Source of the DNA: Henricia sp. BOLD:AAB3569
Taxonomy: Eukaryota; Echinodermata; Asteroidea; Spinulosida; Echinasteridae
Assembly (NCBI GenBank): GCA_037783545.1
Contig: JBBELK010001666.1
Span: 1-64,000 of the forward strand
DNA: 64,000 bases
Reading direction: 5' to 3'
Below the pieces are notes generated by a model that worked only from the letters and a program-made list of their open reading frames with translations, did not search any database and was not told the origin of the DNA. The position numbers and the translations under genes were made by a program. Positions 14,444-27,019 of this stretch are shown in pieces; positions within the stretch are counted from its first letter, which is position 1; each line of letters opens with the position of its first letter.

Positions 14444-17400
14444 GTGTGTCCCAAATGCCGGCAAATTTGGAAATCAAGGAATTTTCCAACGAACTTCAAA
14501 TTTTGCATGCTCCAAACTGTATATATTCCGCACTTGTCATGCAAAATGGACAGATTTTCGCTGGGAAATGGCCGAGAATTTTTTTCAGAGTTTAGGGAAA
14601 ACGGAGCTCGGCTACGTGGTTACTCCCCTAACCGTGGCTGTTGGGACACCCTGCGCTGCGCTGGTGTACATTTGTACGGCCGTTGACTCACCCCAGATTG
14701 TGACGGGAATTAGGTCAAAGTGTGTCCCAAATGCCGGCAAATTTGGAAATCAAGGAATTTTCCAACGAACTTCAAATTTTGCATGCTCCAAACTGTATAT
14801 ATTCCGCACTTGTCATGCAAAATTGACAGATTTTCGGTGGGAAATGGTCGAGAAATTGCAGAGTTTAGGGAAAACGGAGCTCGGCTACGTGGTTACTCCC
14901 CTAACCGTGGCTGTTGGGACATTTGTACGGCCGTTAACTCACCCCAGATTGTGACGGGAATTAGGTCAAAGTGTGTCCCAAATGCCGGCAAATTTGAAAA
15001 TCAAGGAATTTTCCAACGAACTTCAAATTTTGCATGCTCCAAACTGTATATATTCCGCACTTGTCATGCAAAATTGACAGATTTTCGCTGGGAAATGGCC
15101 GAGAAATTGCAGAGTTTAGGGAAAACGGAGCTCGGCTACGTGGTTACTCCCCTAACCGTGGCTGTTGGCACACCCTGCGCTGCGCTGGTGTACATTGTAC
15201 GGCCGTTGACTCATCCCAGATTGTGACGGGAATTAGGTCAAAGTGTGTCCCAAATGCCGGCAAATTTGGAAATCAAGGAATTTTCCAACGAACTTCAAAT
15301 TTTGCATGCTCCAAACTGTATATATTCCGCACTTGTCATGCAAAATTGACAGATTTTCGCTGGGAAATGGCCGAGAAATTTCAGAGTTTAGGGAAAACGG
15401 AGCTCGGCTACGTGGTTACTCCCCTAACCGTGGCTGTTGGCACACCCTGCGCTGCGCTGGTGTACATTTGTACGGCCGTTGACTCACCCCAGATTGTGAC
15501 GGGAATTAGGTCAAAGTGTGTCCCAAATGCCGGCAAATTTGAAAATCAAGGAATTTTCCAACGAACTTCAAATTTTGCATGCTCCAAACTGTATATATTC
15601 CGCACTTGTCATGCAAAATTGACAGATTTTCGCTGGGAAATGGCCGAGAAATTGCAGAGTTTAGGGAAAACGGAGCTCGGCTACGTGGTTACTCCCCTAA
15701 CCGTGGCTGTTGGCACACCCTGGGCTGCGCTGGTGTACATTGTACGGCCGTTGACTCATCCCAGATTGTGACGGGAATTAGGTCAAAGTGTGTCCCAAAT
15801 GCCGGCAAATTTGAAAATCAAGGAATTTTCCAACGAACTTCAAATTTTGCATGCTCCAAACTGTATATATTCCGCACTTGTCATGCAAAATTGACAGATT
15901 TTCGCTGGGAAATGGCCGAGAAATTGCAGAGTTTAGGGAAAACGGAGCTCGGCTACGTGGTTACTCCCCTAACCGTGGCTGTTGGCACACCCTGGGCTGC
16001 GCTGGTGTACATTGTACGGCCGTTGACTCATCCCAGATTGTGACGGGAATTAGGTCAAAGTGTGTCCCAAATGCCGGCAAATTTGGAAATCAAGGAATTT
16101 TCCAACGAACTTCAAATTTTGCATGCTCCAAACTGTATATATTCCGCACTTGTCATGCAAAATTGACAGATTTTCGCTGGGAAATGGCCGAGAAATTGCA
16201 GAGTTTAGGGAAAACGGAGCTCGGCTACGTGGTTACTCCCCTAACCGTGGCTGTTGGCACACCCTGCGCTGCGCTGGTGTACATTGTACGGCCGTTGACT
16301 CATCCCAGATTGTGACGGGAATTAGGTCAAAGTGTGTCCCAAATGCCGGCAAATTTGGAAATCAAGGAATTTTCCAACGAACTTCAAATTTTGCATGCTC
16401 CAAACTGTATATATTCCGCACTTGTCATGCAAAATGGACAGATTTTCGCTGGGAAATGGCCGAGAAATTTCAGAGTTTAGGGAAAACGGAGCTCGGCTAC
16501 GTGGTTACTCCCCTAACCGTGGCTGTTGGGACACCCTGCGCTGGGCTGGTGTACATTTGTACGGCCGTTGACTCACCCCAGATTGTGACGGGAATTAGGT
16601 CAAAGTGTGTCCCAAATGCCGGCAAATTTGGAAATCAAGGAATTTTCCAACGAACTTCAAATTTTGCATGCTCCAAACTGTATATATTCCGCACTTGTCA
16701 TGCAAAATTGACAGATTTTCGGTGGGAAATGGTCGAGAAATTGCAGAGTTTAGGGAAAACGGAGCTCGGCTACGTGGTTACTCCCCTAACCGTGGCTGTT
16801 GGGACACCCTGCGCCGCGCTGGTGTACATTTGTACGGCCGTTGACTTACCCCAGATTGTGACGGGAATTAGGCCAAAGTGTGTCCCAAATGCCGGCAAAT
16901 TTGGAAATCAAGGAATTTTCCAACCAACTTCAAATTTTGCATGCTCCAAACTGTATATATTCCGCACTTGTCATGCAAAATTGACAGATTTTCGGTGGGA
17001 AATGGCCGAGAAATTGCAGAGTTTAGGGAAAACGGAGCTCGGCTACGTGGTTACTCCCCTAACCGTGGCTGTTGGCACACCCTGCGCTGCGCTGGTGTAC
17101 ATTGTACGGCCGTTGACTCATCCCAGATTGTGACGGGAATTAGGTCAAAGTGTGTCCCAAATGCCGGCAAATTTGGAAATCAAGGAATTTTCCAACGAAC
17201 TTCAAATTTTGCATGCTCCAAACTGTATATATTCCGCACTTGTCATGCAAAATTGACAGATTTTCGCTGGGAAATGGCCGAGAAATTGCAGAGTTTAGGG
17301 AAAACGGAGCTCGGCTACGTGGTTACTCCCCTAACCGTGGCTGTTGGCACACCCTGCGCTGCGCTGGTGTACATTGTACGGCCGTTGACTCATCCCAGAT

Positions 17401-20400
17401 TGTGACGGGAATTAGGTCAAAGTGTGTCCCAAATGCCGGCAAATTTGGAAATCAAGGAATTTTCCAACGAACTTCAAATTTTGCATGCTCCAAACTGTAT
17501 ATATTCCGCACTTGTCATGCAAAATTGACAGATTTTCGGTGGGAAATGGTCGAGAAATTGCAGAGTTTAGGGAAAACGGAGCTCGGCTACGTGGTTACTC
17601 CCCTAACCGTGGCTGTTGGGACACCCTGCGCCGCGCTGGTGTACATTTGTACGGCCGTTGACTTACCCCAGATTGTGACGGGAATTAGGCCAAAGTGTGT
17701 CCCAAATGCCGGCAAATTTGGAAATCAAGGAATTTTCCAACCAACTTCAAATTTTGCATGCTCCAAACTGTATATATTCCGCACTTGTCATGCAAAATTG
17801 ACAGATTTTCGGTGGGAAATGGCCGAGAAATTGCAGAGTTTAGGGAAAACGGAGCTCGGCTACGTGGTTACTCCCCTAACCGTGGCTGTTGGGACACCCT
17901 GCGCTGCGCTGGTGTACATTTGTACGGCCGTTGACTCACCCCAGATTGTGACGGGAATTAGGTCAAAGTGTGTCCCAAATGCCGGCAAATTTGGAAATCA
18001 AGGAATTTTCCAACGAACTTCAAATTTTGCATGCTCCAAACTGTATATATTCCGCACTTGTCATGCAAAATGGACAGATTTTCGCTGGGAAATGGCCGAG
18101 AATTTTTTTCAGAGTTTAGGGAAAACGGAGCTCGGCTACGTGGTTACTCCCCTAACCGTGGCTGTTGGCACACCCTGCGCTGCGCTGGTGTACATTGTAC
18201 GGCCGTTGACTCATCCCAGATTGTGACGGGAATTAGGTCAAAGTGTGTCCCAAATGCCGGCAAATTTGGAAATCAAGGAATTTTCCAACGAACTTCAAAT
18301 TTTGCATGCTCCAAACTGTATATATTCCGCACTTGTCATGCAAAATTGACAGATTTTCGCTGGGAAATGGCCGAGAAATTGCAGAGTTTAGGGAAAACGG
18401 AGCTCGGCTACGTGGTTACTCCCCTAACCGTGGCTGTTGGCACACCCTGCGCTGCGCTGGTGTACATTGTACGGCCGTTGACTCATCCCAGATTGTGACG
18501 GGAATTAGGTCAAAGTGTGTCCCAAATGCCGGCAAATTTGGAAATCAAGGAATTTTCCAACGAACTTCAAATTTTGCATGCTCCAAACTGTATATATTCC
18601 GCACTTGTCATGCAAAATTGACAGATTTTCGCTGGGAAATGGCCGAGAAATTGCAGAGTTTAGGGAAAACGGAGCTCGGCTACGTGGTTACTCCCCTAAC
18701 CGTGGCTGTTGGCACACCCTGCGCTGCGCTGGTGTACATTGTACGGCCGTTGACTCATCCCAGATTGTGACGGGAATTAGGTCAAAGTGTGTCCCAAATG
18801 CCGGCAAATTTGGAAATCAAGGAATTTTCCAACGAACTTCAAATTTTGCATGCTCCAAACTGTATATATTCCGCACTTGTCATGCAAAATGGACAGATTT
18901 TCGCTGGGAAATGGCCGAGAATTTTTTTCAGAGTTTAGGGAAAACGGAGCTCGGCTACGTGGTTACTCCCCTAACCGTGGCTGTTGGGACACCCTGCGCT
19001 GCGCTGGTGTACATTTGTACGGCCGTTGACTCACCCCAGATTGTGACGGGAATTAGGTCAAAGTGTGTCCCAAATGCCGGCAAATTTGGAAATCAAGGAA
19101 TTTTCCAACGAACTTCAAATTTTGCATGCTCCAAACTGTATATATTCCGCACTTGTCATGCAAAATTGACAGATTTTCGGTGGGAAATGGTCGAGAAATT
19201 GCAGAGTTTAGGGAAAACGGAGCTCGGCTACGTGGTTACTCCCCTAACCGTGGCTGTTGGGACATTTGTACGGCCGTTGACTCACCCCAGATTGTGACGG
19301 GAATTAGGTCAAAGTGTGTCCCAAATGCCGGCAAATTTGAAAATCAAGGAATTTTCCAACGAACTTCAAATTTTGCATGCTCCAAACTGTATATATTCCG
19401 CACTTGTCATGCAAAATTGACAGATTTTCGCTGGGAAATGGCCGAGAAATTGCAGAGTTTAGGGAAAACGGAGCTCGGCTACGTGGTTACTCCCCTAACC
19501 GTGGCTGTTGGCACACCCTGCGCTGCGCTGGTGTACATTGTACGGCCGTTGACTCATCCCAGATTGTGACGGGAATTAGGTCAAAGTGTGTCCCAAATGC
19601 CGGCAAATTTGGAAATCAAGGAATTTTCCAACGAACTTCAAATTTTGCATGCTCCAAACTGTATATATTCCGCACTTGTCATGCAAAATTGACAGATTTT
19701 CGCTGGGAAATGGCCGAGAAATTTCAGAGTTTAGGGAAAACGGAGCTCGGCTACGTGGTTACTCCCCTAACCGTGGCTGTTGGCACACCCTGCGCTGCGC
19801 TGGTGTACATTTGTACGGCCGTTGACTCACCCCAGATTGTGACGGGAATTAGGTCAAAGTGTGTCCCAAATGCCGGCAAATTTGAAAATCAAGGAATTTT
19901 CCAACGAACTTCAAATTTTGCATGCTCCAAACTGTATATATTCCGCACTTGTCATGCAAAATTGACAGATTTTCGCTGGGAAATGGCCGAGAAATTGCAG
20001 AGTTTAGGGAAAACGGAGCTCGGCTACGTGGTTACTCCCCTAACCGTGGCTGTTGGCACACCCTGGGCTGCGCTGGTGTACATTGTACGGCCGTTGACTC
20101 ATCCCAGATTGTGACGGGAATTAGGTCAAAGTGTGTCCCAAATGCCGGCAAATTTGAAAATCAAGGAATTTTCCAACGAACTTCAAATTTTGCATGCTCC
20201 AAACTGTATATATTCCGCACTTGTCATGCAAAATTGACAGATTTTCGCTGGGAAATGGCCGAGAAATTGCAGAGTTTAGGGAAAACGGAGCTCGGCTACG
20301 TGGTTACTCCCCTAACCGTGGCTGTTGGCACACCCTGGGCTGCGCTGGTGTACATTGTACGGCCGTTGACTCATCCCAGATTGTGACGGGAATTAGGTCA

Positions 20401-21492
20401 AAGTGTGTCCCAAATGCCGGCAAATTTGGAAATCAAGGAATTTTCCAACGAACTTCAAATTTTGCATGCTCCAAACTGTATATATTCCGCACTTGTCATG
20501 CAAAATTGACAGATTTTCGCTGGGAAATGGCCGAGAAATTGCAGAGTTTAGGGAAAACGGAGCTCGGCTACGTGGTTACTCCCCTAACCGTGGCTGTTGG
20601 CACACCCTGCGCTGCGCTGGTGTACATTGTACGGCCGTTGACTCATCCCAGATTGTGACGGGAATTAGGTCAAAGTGTGTCCCAAATGCCGGCAAATTTG
20701 GAAATCAAGGAATTTTCCAACGAACTTCAAATTTTGCATGCTCCAAACTGTATATATTCCGCACTTGTCATGCAAAATGGACAGATTTTCGCTGGGAAAT
20801 GGCCGAGAAATTTCAGAGTTTAGGGAAAACGGAGCTCGGCTACGTGGTTACTCCCCTAACCGTGGCTGTTGGGACACCCTGCGCTGGGCTGGTGTACATT
20901 TGTACGGCCGTTGACTCACCCCAGATTGTGACGGGAATTAGGTCAAAGTGTGTCCCAAATGCCGGCAAATTTGGAAATCAAGGAATTTTCCAACGAACTT
21001 CAAATTTTGCATGCTCCAAACTGTATATATTCCGCACTTGTCATGCAAAATTGACAGATTTTCGGTGGGAAATGGTCGAGAAATTGCAGAGTTTAGGGAA
21101 AACGGAGCTCGGCTACGTGGTTACTCCCCTAACCGTGGCTGTTGGGACACCCTGCGCCGCGCTGGTGTACATTTGTACGGCCGTTGACTTACCCCAGATT
21201 GTGACGGGAATTAGGCCAAAGTGTGTCCCAAATGCCGGCAAATTTGGAAATCAAGGAATTTTCCAACCAACTTCAAATTTTGCATGCTCCAAACTGTATA
21301 TATTCCGCACTTGTCATGCAAAATTGACAGATTTTCGGTGGGAAATGGCCGAGAAATTGCAGAGTTTAGGGAAAACGGAGCTCGGCTACGTGGTTACTCC
21401 CCTAACCGTGGCTGTTGGGACACCCTGCGCTGCGCTGGTGTACATTTGTACGGCCGTTGACTCACCCCAGATTGTGACGGGAATTAGGTCAA
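14444..21492 (+). repeat. Higher-order repeat, period 4,343 bp (16 units)
   Basis: The block 14444-17149 recurs at 18787-21492 with a constant offset of 4,343 bp. The offset fits sixteen units: one of 276 bp, one of 251 bp, six of 272 bp and eight of 273 bp. The order of the variants is kept: the GAATTTTTTTCAG unit, then the 251-bp unit, then a unit with AAATTTGAAAATC, then units with CCCTGGGCTGCG, then the ATGGACAG unit and the GACTTACCCC unit. This points to recent unequal exchange or segmental amplification inside the array. Confidence 0.85.
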
Positions 21493-23176
21493 AGTGTGTC
21501 CCAAATGCCGGCAAATTTGGAAATCAAGGAATTTTCCAACGAACTTCAAATTTTGCATGCTCCAAACTGTATATATTCCGCACTTGTCATGCAAAATGGA
21601 CAGATTTTCGCTGGGAAATGGCCGAGAATTTTTTTCAGAGTTTAGGGAAAACGGAGCTCGGCTACGTGGTTACTCCCCTAACCGTGGCTGTTGGCACACC
21701 CTGCGCTGCGCTGGTGTACATTGTACGGCCGTTGACTCATCCCAGATTGTGACGGGAATTAGGTCAAAGTGTGTCCCAAATGCCGGCAAATTTGGAAATC
21801 AAGGAATTTTCCAACGAACTTCAAATTTTGCATGCTTCAAACTGTATATATTCCGCTCTTGTCATGCAAAATTGACAGATTTTCGCTGGGAAATGGCCGA
21901 GAAATTGCAGAGTTTAGGGAAAACGGAGCTCGGCTACGTGGTTACTCCCCTAACCGTGGCTGTTGGCACACCCTGCGCTGCGCTGGTGTACATTGTACGG
22001 CCGTTGACTCATCCCAGATTGTGACGGGAATTAGGTCAAAGTGTGTCCCAAATGCCGGCAAATTTGGAAATCAAGGAATTTTCCAACGAACTTCAAATTT
22101 TGCATGCTCCAAACTGTATATATTCCGCACTTGTCATGCAAAATTGACAGATTTTCGCTGGGAAATGGCCGAGAAATTTCAGAGTTTAGGGAAAACGGAG
22201 CTCGGCTACGTGGTTACTCCCCTAACCGTGGCTGTTGGGACACCCTGCGCTGGGCTGGTGTACATTTGTACGGCCGTTGACTCACCCCAGATTGTGACGG
22301 GAATTAGGTCAAAGTGTGTCCCAAATGCCGGCAAATTTGGAAATCAAGGAATTTTCCAACGAACTTCAAATTTTGCATGCTCCAAACTGTATATATTCCG
22401 CACTTGTCATGCAAAATTGACAGATTTTCGGTGGGAAATGGTCGAGAAATTGCAGAGTTTAGGGAAAACGGAGCTCGGCTACGTGGTTACTCCCCTAACC
22501 GTGGCTGTTGGGACACCCTGCGCCGCGCTGGTGTACATTTGTACGGCCGTTGACTTACCCCAGATTGTGACGGGAATTAGGCCAAAGTGTGTCCCAAATG
22601 CCGGCAAATTTGGAAATCAAGGAATTTTCCAACCAACTTCAAATTTTGCATGCTCCAAACTGTATATATTCCGCACTTGTCATGCAAAATTGACAGATTT
22701 TCGGTGGGAAATGGCCGAGAAATTGCAGAGTTTAGGGAAAACGGAGCTCGGCTACGTGGTTACTCCCCTAACCGTGGCTGTTGGGACACCCTGCGCTGCG
22801 CTGGTGTACATTTGTACGGCCGTTGACTCACCCCAGATTGTGACGGGAATTAGGTCAAAGTGTGTCCCAAATGCCGGCAAATTTGGAAATCAAGGAATTT
22901 TCCAACGAACTTCAAATTTTGCATGCTCCAAACTGTATATATTCCGCACTTGTCATGCAAAATGGACAGATTTTCGCTGGGAAATGGCCGAGAATTTTTT
23001 TCAGAGTTTAGGGAAAACGGAGCTCGGCTACGTGGTTACTCCCCTAACCGTGGCTGTTGGGACACCCTGCGCTGCGCTGGTGTACATTTGTACGGCCGTT
23101 GACTCACCCCAGATTGTGACGGGAATTAGGTCAAAGTGTGTCCCAAATGCCGGCAAATTTGGAAATCAAGGAATTT

Positions 23177-23200
23177 CATTACGAATTTCTCCCATTTAAA
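23177..23200 (+). repeat. Left terminal inverted repeat, 24 bp
   Basis: Starts CATTACGAATTTCTCCC and ends CATTTAAA. It is the exact reverse complement of 27020-27043. The flanking bases on both sides do not pair, so the repeat is exactly 24 bp. Confidence 0.93.
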
Positions 23201-24773
23201 ATTCTCTAAAAATCCCACATCCTTTTCGGAGAGAAGATTAATGGGAACGTGTCTCCTCTGGGGATAAGTATTATTAGTCTAATCACTCAACCCCTCCTAA
23301 AACATGCCAATTGTGATATGCTAACAGTCTACAAACGTCACCAACATGTGGTCCAGGGGAATTCCCAACTGATGGTGCTCTGACCCTGGGTCAACTAAGT
23401 TCAATCCATTAGCACTCCTCTGAGAATTTCCACACAAACTTGGGGGAAAATTATAATAAGTGGCCCACATTGTACATGTAGGATTTGTGCGTATACACAA
23501 TTGTTCGTACAAGTAGTTATTTGATGCAGGGTTCCCTCCATTGTACATGTAGTACTGAATCTAGATTCAGATTATGCACACCCGTACCCAAATGCTGAGA
23601 AAGTTTAAACCTCAGGGTGCTCAAGGAGCTGTAAACAACAAAAATTCAGTAATTAATTCTTGAAAATGTGCGACATCAAGTAAGTCTTAAGGGGTACATG
23701 TATGCCCCCATTTCCTTTCAAAATGTTTTTATTTGTCGTCCCCATTTTTACAATCTTCAATGATCCATTTTATTCAAGGTGTTTGTAGGGGGAGGGGGAG
23801 GGGTACGTGTTCACTTGCCAATGTGTAAATTGTGTCCTAAGGTCTCAACAACCCTGTCATAGCAGAAACAGCATTTTTCACACAATGTAGATTTGATTCA
23901 ATAAAACTTGAATAATGATGTACAGCTGATTAGAGCGCTAACACAACAACAACATAAGTATTTTGTTCCCATGCGACCGAATGTTTGTTGAATATTATTT
24001 GCAACAAATAAACTGTTGGCGCAGCTTTACACAAAATCAAAGATGCGGCATATTTAATTATGCAAGCACATGTAGCAGTTTTGCTAACATATGTACAACC
24101 GCATTTCAGGTTTTTCTTTGGCAAAATGTCAAGTTTGAAGTGCTGTGAGGCAATTTCATAAATCAAAAAATTTCACAAAACGTAACAACTTAGGTATTTA
24201 AAACAGGGACCTGGGTCACTGATGAAGGTTTAAATTTGGTAGCTTCACGTGTTAAGTTTATTTGCACTCAAATAAGTTAACCAATCAAAGCAAACACTAA
24301 TACAGGTTTATTAACAGTAGGCCTAATGGAGTTCTAAAAAAAAACCTACAAAAATAGGGAAAATAAAGCAGCCCAAAACATGGAGAACCTCAAAACGTAT
24401 GCACATAAAATGGGCAATGAAGTGGAAATGACAAAATATGACAATCCCCAGATTCTCTGGTAACATGAAACGTTAATACATGTAGTGAAGATACATGTAG
24501 TTGTACTCTGAAACAAAGTAGGCCCTACATAAGAAAATTTATACAAAAAACTTCCAAGCCGAAGCAAATATAAATCACCGAGTCTTGTGTTTTTATCAGA
24601 ACAAATTCTCAAAGAATATTCACAAATAAATCTTGTATTTTCATTTGAAACAATTCAAGTCTGCATGTGCAAACTTGTACAAACCATGTGCAGCTGTATA
24701 TCGTCCATAATTTCAAATGTTAATTACACTGAATTTATTCGTTGTTCCGAATTTTAAATTAAATCATCCACGT
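23201..24773. other. Element interior without a recognisable gene
   Basis: AT-rich sequence with stops in all frames and only short open stretches. It contains a G-rich run (GGGGGAGGGGGAGGGG, near 23788) and TACATGTA words. Nothing I would call a gene or a known repeat. Confidence 0.5.
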
Positions 24774-24907
24774 TAGCATTTTGCTTTTTCTGTTCGATGC
24801 TTGGCCTGTTTTCGCTTTCCACATTTCCATATGTGTTTTTCAACATTAGACAGCCCTGAATACTCTTTGCAGCCGGCCAAATAACTTTGCTTGTTCAGGG
24901 AAAGAAC
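24774..24907 (-). pseudogene. Possible terminal exon of the unrecognised element gene
   Basis: On the minus strand an AG acceptor (CAAGCTAG) at 24908-24909 is followed by an open frame of about 43 codons ending in TAA at 24774. The peptide is basic and Lys/Cys-rich, including GCKEYSGLSNVEKHIWKCG. It lies downstream of the BRCT-like segment and could be its C-terminal exon. The link is unproven. Confidence 0.22.
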
Positions 24908-25102
24908 CTAGCTTGTGAGTACTTAAATGATGCTTTCTTTTTAAGTTTGCGTTAAATAAAACAAAATATGTTTTTCAACATTGAGATTGTTAGCAGACTG
25001 TTTTGATTTACATGATGCATGTATCTTTCTTTTGTTTTTTTAATGAGGCTTATCATTCGGGTTTTCTTACAAAAATGTTTGTCATGAAGTGTTGGTTGCT
25101 GA

Positions 25103-25306
25103 TTAATTTTTCCTGAGTAGTTTGATTAGGTCCGGCATGTAATTGTCTTTGCAAATTTGGGTGTTGCTTTTAATACTGTCGAAGATGAATTTGTATTCTA
25201 CAACCGGATATCTCCGTTGTATGGCCTCTCTTGCAATATCTGGAATTTTCTTGGAATTGATTATTGCTTGCTCATTGACAGGGATATGGTAAATTTTTGT
25301 TGAATG
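25103..25306 (-). pseudogene. BRCT-like C-terminal half (frame-separated)
   Basis: A minus-strand open stretch of about 67 codons ends in TAA at 25103. It includes KKIPDIAREAIQRRYPVVEY followed by KFIFDSI and, further on, a tyrosine. This resembles the second half of BRCT domains: a helix, a hydrophobic strand of the IPVVS type, then D/E-hydrophobic-F/W-hydrophobic-DSI. The usual Trp position is Phe here. The frame is blocked by a TGA just upstream, and the neighbouring frame reads ATLSDIQQKF into it, which suggests a one-base frameshift. It follows the FAGVTFVLVG segment of the next feature, which looks like the first BRCT strand. The family call rests on pattern recognition only. Confidence 0.35.
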
Positions 25307-25356
25307 TCACTTAGTGTTGCCTGGTAGGGCATTGCTTACTTTGCCACGAAGAGAAA

Positions 25357-26490
25357 CTAGTTTTCATGAGTCCATTTATTCCCAGCCTGTTTAGGGACTG
25401 CACCAACTAAAACAAATGTGACACCTGCAAAGAGCCCTTTATTTGATGGATACTCTGCTTTTGATGGGTGTAATATTGAATGGATTTCGTCAACAACCTC
25501 AACTTTGTCCACTCTTTGTACGTAGAGATGGATTATATTTTGTTCCGAACAACTTTCGACGGAGTAATATAACCCCGAAATACCGCTTGTATCAAGCAAG
25601 CTAGCAGCGACATGTTTCTTAACATGTACACGCCATATATGCTTCGATCGTTTCTCCAACTGTTCTTTCTGATGAACACATGATTTGATATGAAAATTTT
25701 CTATACATGTACATGGTTGATAATAGAGAGAGCTAGAGCTAGTAATGGGTCGGTCTTTGTTTTGCCACCATGTATAGTCGTGTGTTGAAAATAATGGCGA
25801 CTCATATAGTTGAGGTGCGCTCTCCACCCGCTCAGTTTGAAAACGTACATGGGAAAATCTGCGTGGTCCATGAAATATATGGTTCTGTACGGGGTAATAT
25901 TTTTCCAGGTATACGCTTACAGAGCAATTGATAGAAACACTCTGCATGTTTCTTATTTAAAGCATGGAGCTATAAAAGGTTGTTTTCGTACTGTACCACG
26001 TACCATATATAATATTCTGTATGTGTGGCCCTTTGCTTCAAATAAATTGGGAAAAGGACAGACAACAACTCTTGGATTGAGAGACGTTTAATCTGTGAAA
26101 AATACAAGAAAGTACGGAACGTCAGAGCCTTGAAGTTTTACTGGTAACAATTGTGGTTCTGGATCTGTCTTTAAAATGTCATACATTACATAAATGCTGT
26201 TCCAATTTGTTGGGGACAACATTTTCATAACATGGGAAAATTGCTTTTCTCCCAAGTGGAACAGGACTAATTATAATGCATGATCTTTGCATGGGTTCTT
26301 GTTTTCCGCTTTTATTAAAATTAATTTGAAAATTGCCTTGTCGGATACTCCTTTTATTGATATTTGAAACTAAATTGTCAATAAGTTGCTTCATTGAAGG
26401 TGTGCTTTGTTTTAGTTGTTGTGCCTTGTGTCTTTCGGACAAATTTTTTTTTTGGAGTTCAAGGTTCAACAACTTTTCTACTGTATACCC
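25357..26490 (-). CDS. Unrecognised multi-exon protein in the 24-bp-TIR element (partial, possibly broken)
   Basis: Three minus-strand exons can be chained in phase. Exon 1 runs from about 26490 to 26185 (donor AAT|GTATGA). Exon 2 is 26092-25997 (acceptor TTTTTCACAG, donor GTG|GTACAG, exactly 32 codons). Exon 3 is 25941-25357 (acceptor ACATGCAG), closing at a TAG. Exon 1 includes the hydrophobic-to-basic stretch IIISPVPLGRKAIFPCYENV; exon 2 includes IQELLSVLFPIYLKQR. Near its end exon 3 reads SNKGLFAGVTFVLVGAVP, which looks like the opening strand of a BRCT domain whose other half lies at 25306-25103 in another frame. No start codon or promoter is evident and the 5' boundary of exon 1 is uncertain. 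I recognise no transposase motif. It may be a captured host gene fragment or a cargo gene that has lost its frame. Confidence 0.38.
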
Positions 26491-27019
26491 TGGTCAAACC
26501 ATACATTGTGTCAAATACATTATGCTTAACAGGTATGAATGGCACGAGTGACTCCCTGTGTACTCTGTAAATCAGTCCTTAAACCATTTGAAGCAACGTA
26601 CATGTACTTCACACTTTTGTGCTTTTCCTGCTACATGTAGGCCTAAGTGATACAAATTCCACCCAAACTCTGAGACAGGACCGAGTTGTTTGGACCCAAC
26701 AAAATTAACATATAGATTATTAAATTTAACTTTAAGTGATAATGACTTAATTTCCATGTTTTTTTAATTTCATATTCCTACGCATGAAGCTGGTGGTTAT
26801 TGCAGCAACCATTGATAATTACCATCAGTGGATGAAAAAAACCAGTCAATTCCATTACTCAGGTGGCACACTGTACACTTATAGAGGTCAATAGGCTATT
26901 ACTACCTTGGCTGTGACCCACAAGGGGCTATTAGTATTACAATTAGGTCCGCTGGGGACAGCTGTCACTTTTGAATGCGATGCGCTCTTTCCGAGTTAGA
27001 AAGCTCCAACTCGGATTCG
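26491..27019. other. Element interior, no supported gene
   Basis: Short open stretches only. The last 60 bp hold an 8-bp inverted repeat (TCCGAGTT and AACTCGGA, 26993-27015) just inside the right terminal repeat, a possible subterminal hairpin. Confidence 0.45.

Larger units (their letters stand above)
1..23176 (+). repeat. 273-bp satellite, array 1 (subfamily A)
   Basis: About 85 head-to-tail units, all in one orientation, continuing beyond the left edge of the window. Each unit runs through recognisable landmarks: GGTCAAAGTGTGTCCC, GCCGGCAAATTTGG, a TATA-like CTGTATATATTCCGC, GACAGATTTTCGCTGGG, GGAGCTCGGCTACGTGG and TTGTACGGCCGTTGACTC. Unit length is usually 273 bp. Discrete variants are 272 bp (one T lost in TACATTTGTACGG, always with ACTCATCCC), 276 bp (GAGAATTTTTTTCAGAG) and 251 bp (22 bp lost before TTTGTACGG). 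Subfamily A carries GGAAATGGCCGAG, GGTTACTCCCC and GCGCTGCGCTGG. From about 5.2 kb onward units are nearly identical; before that, single-base indels are frequent. I do not recognise the family; a tandem satellite of centromeric or heterochromatic type is the natural reading. Confidence 0.97.

Noticed and set aside
1..23176. CRISPR or rDNA-like array
   Set aside because: Whole units are repeated without unique spacers, and the unit has no 5S or other rRNA features that I recognise.
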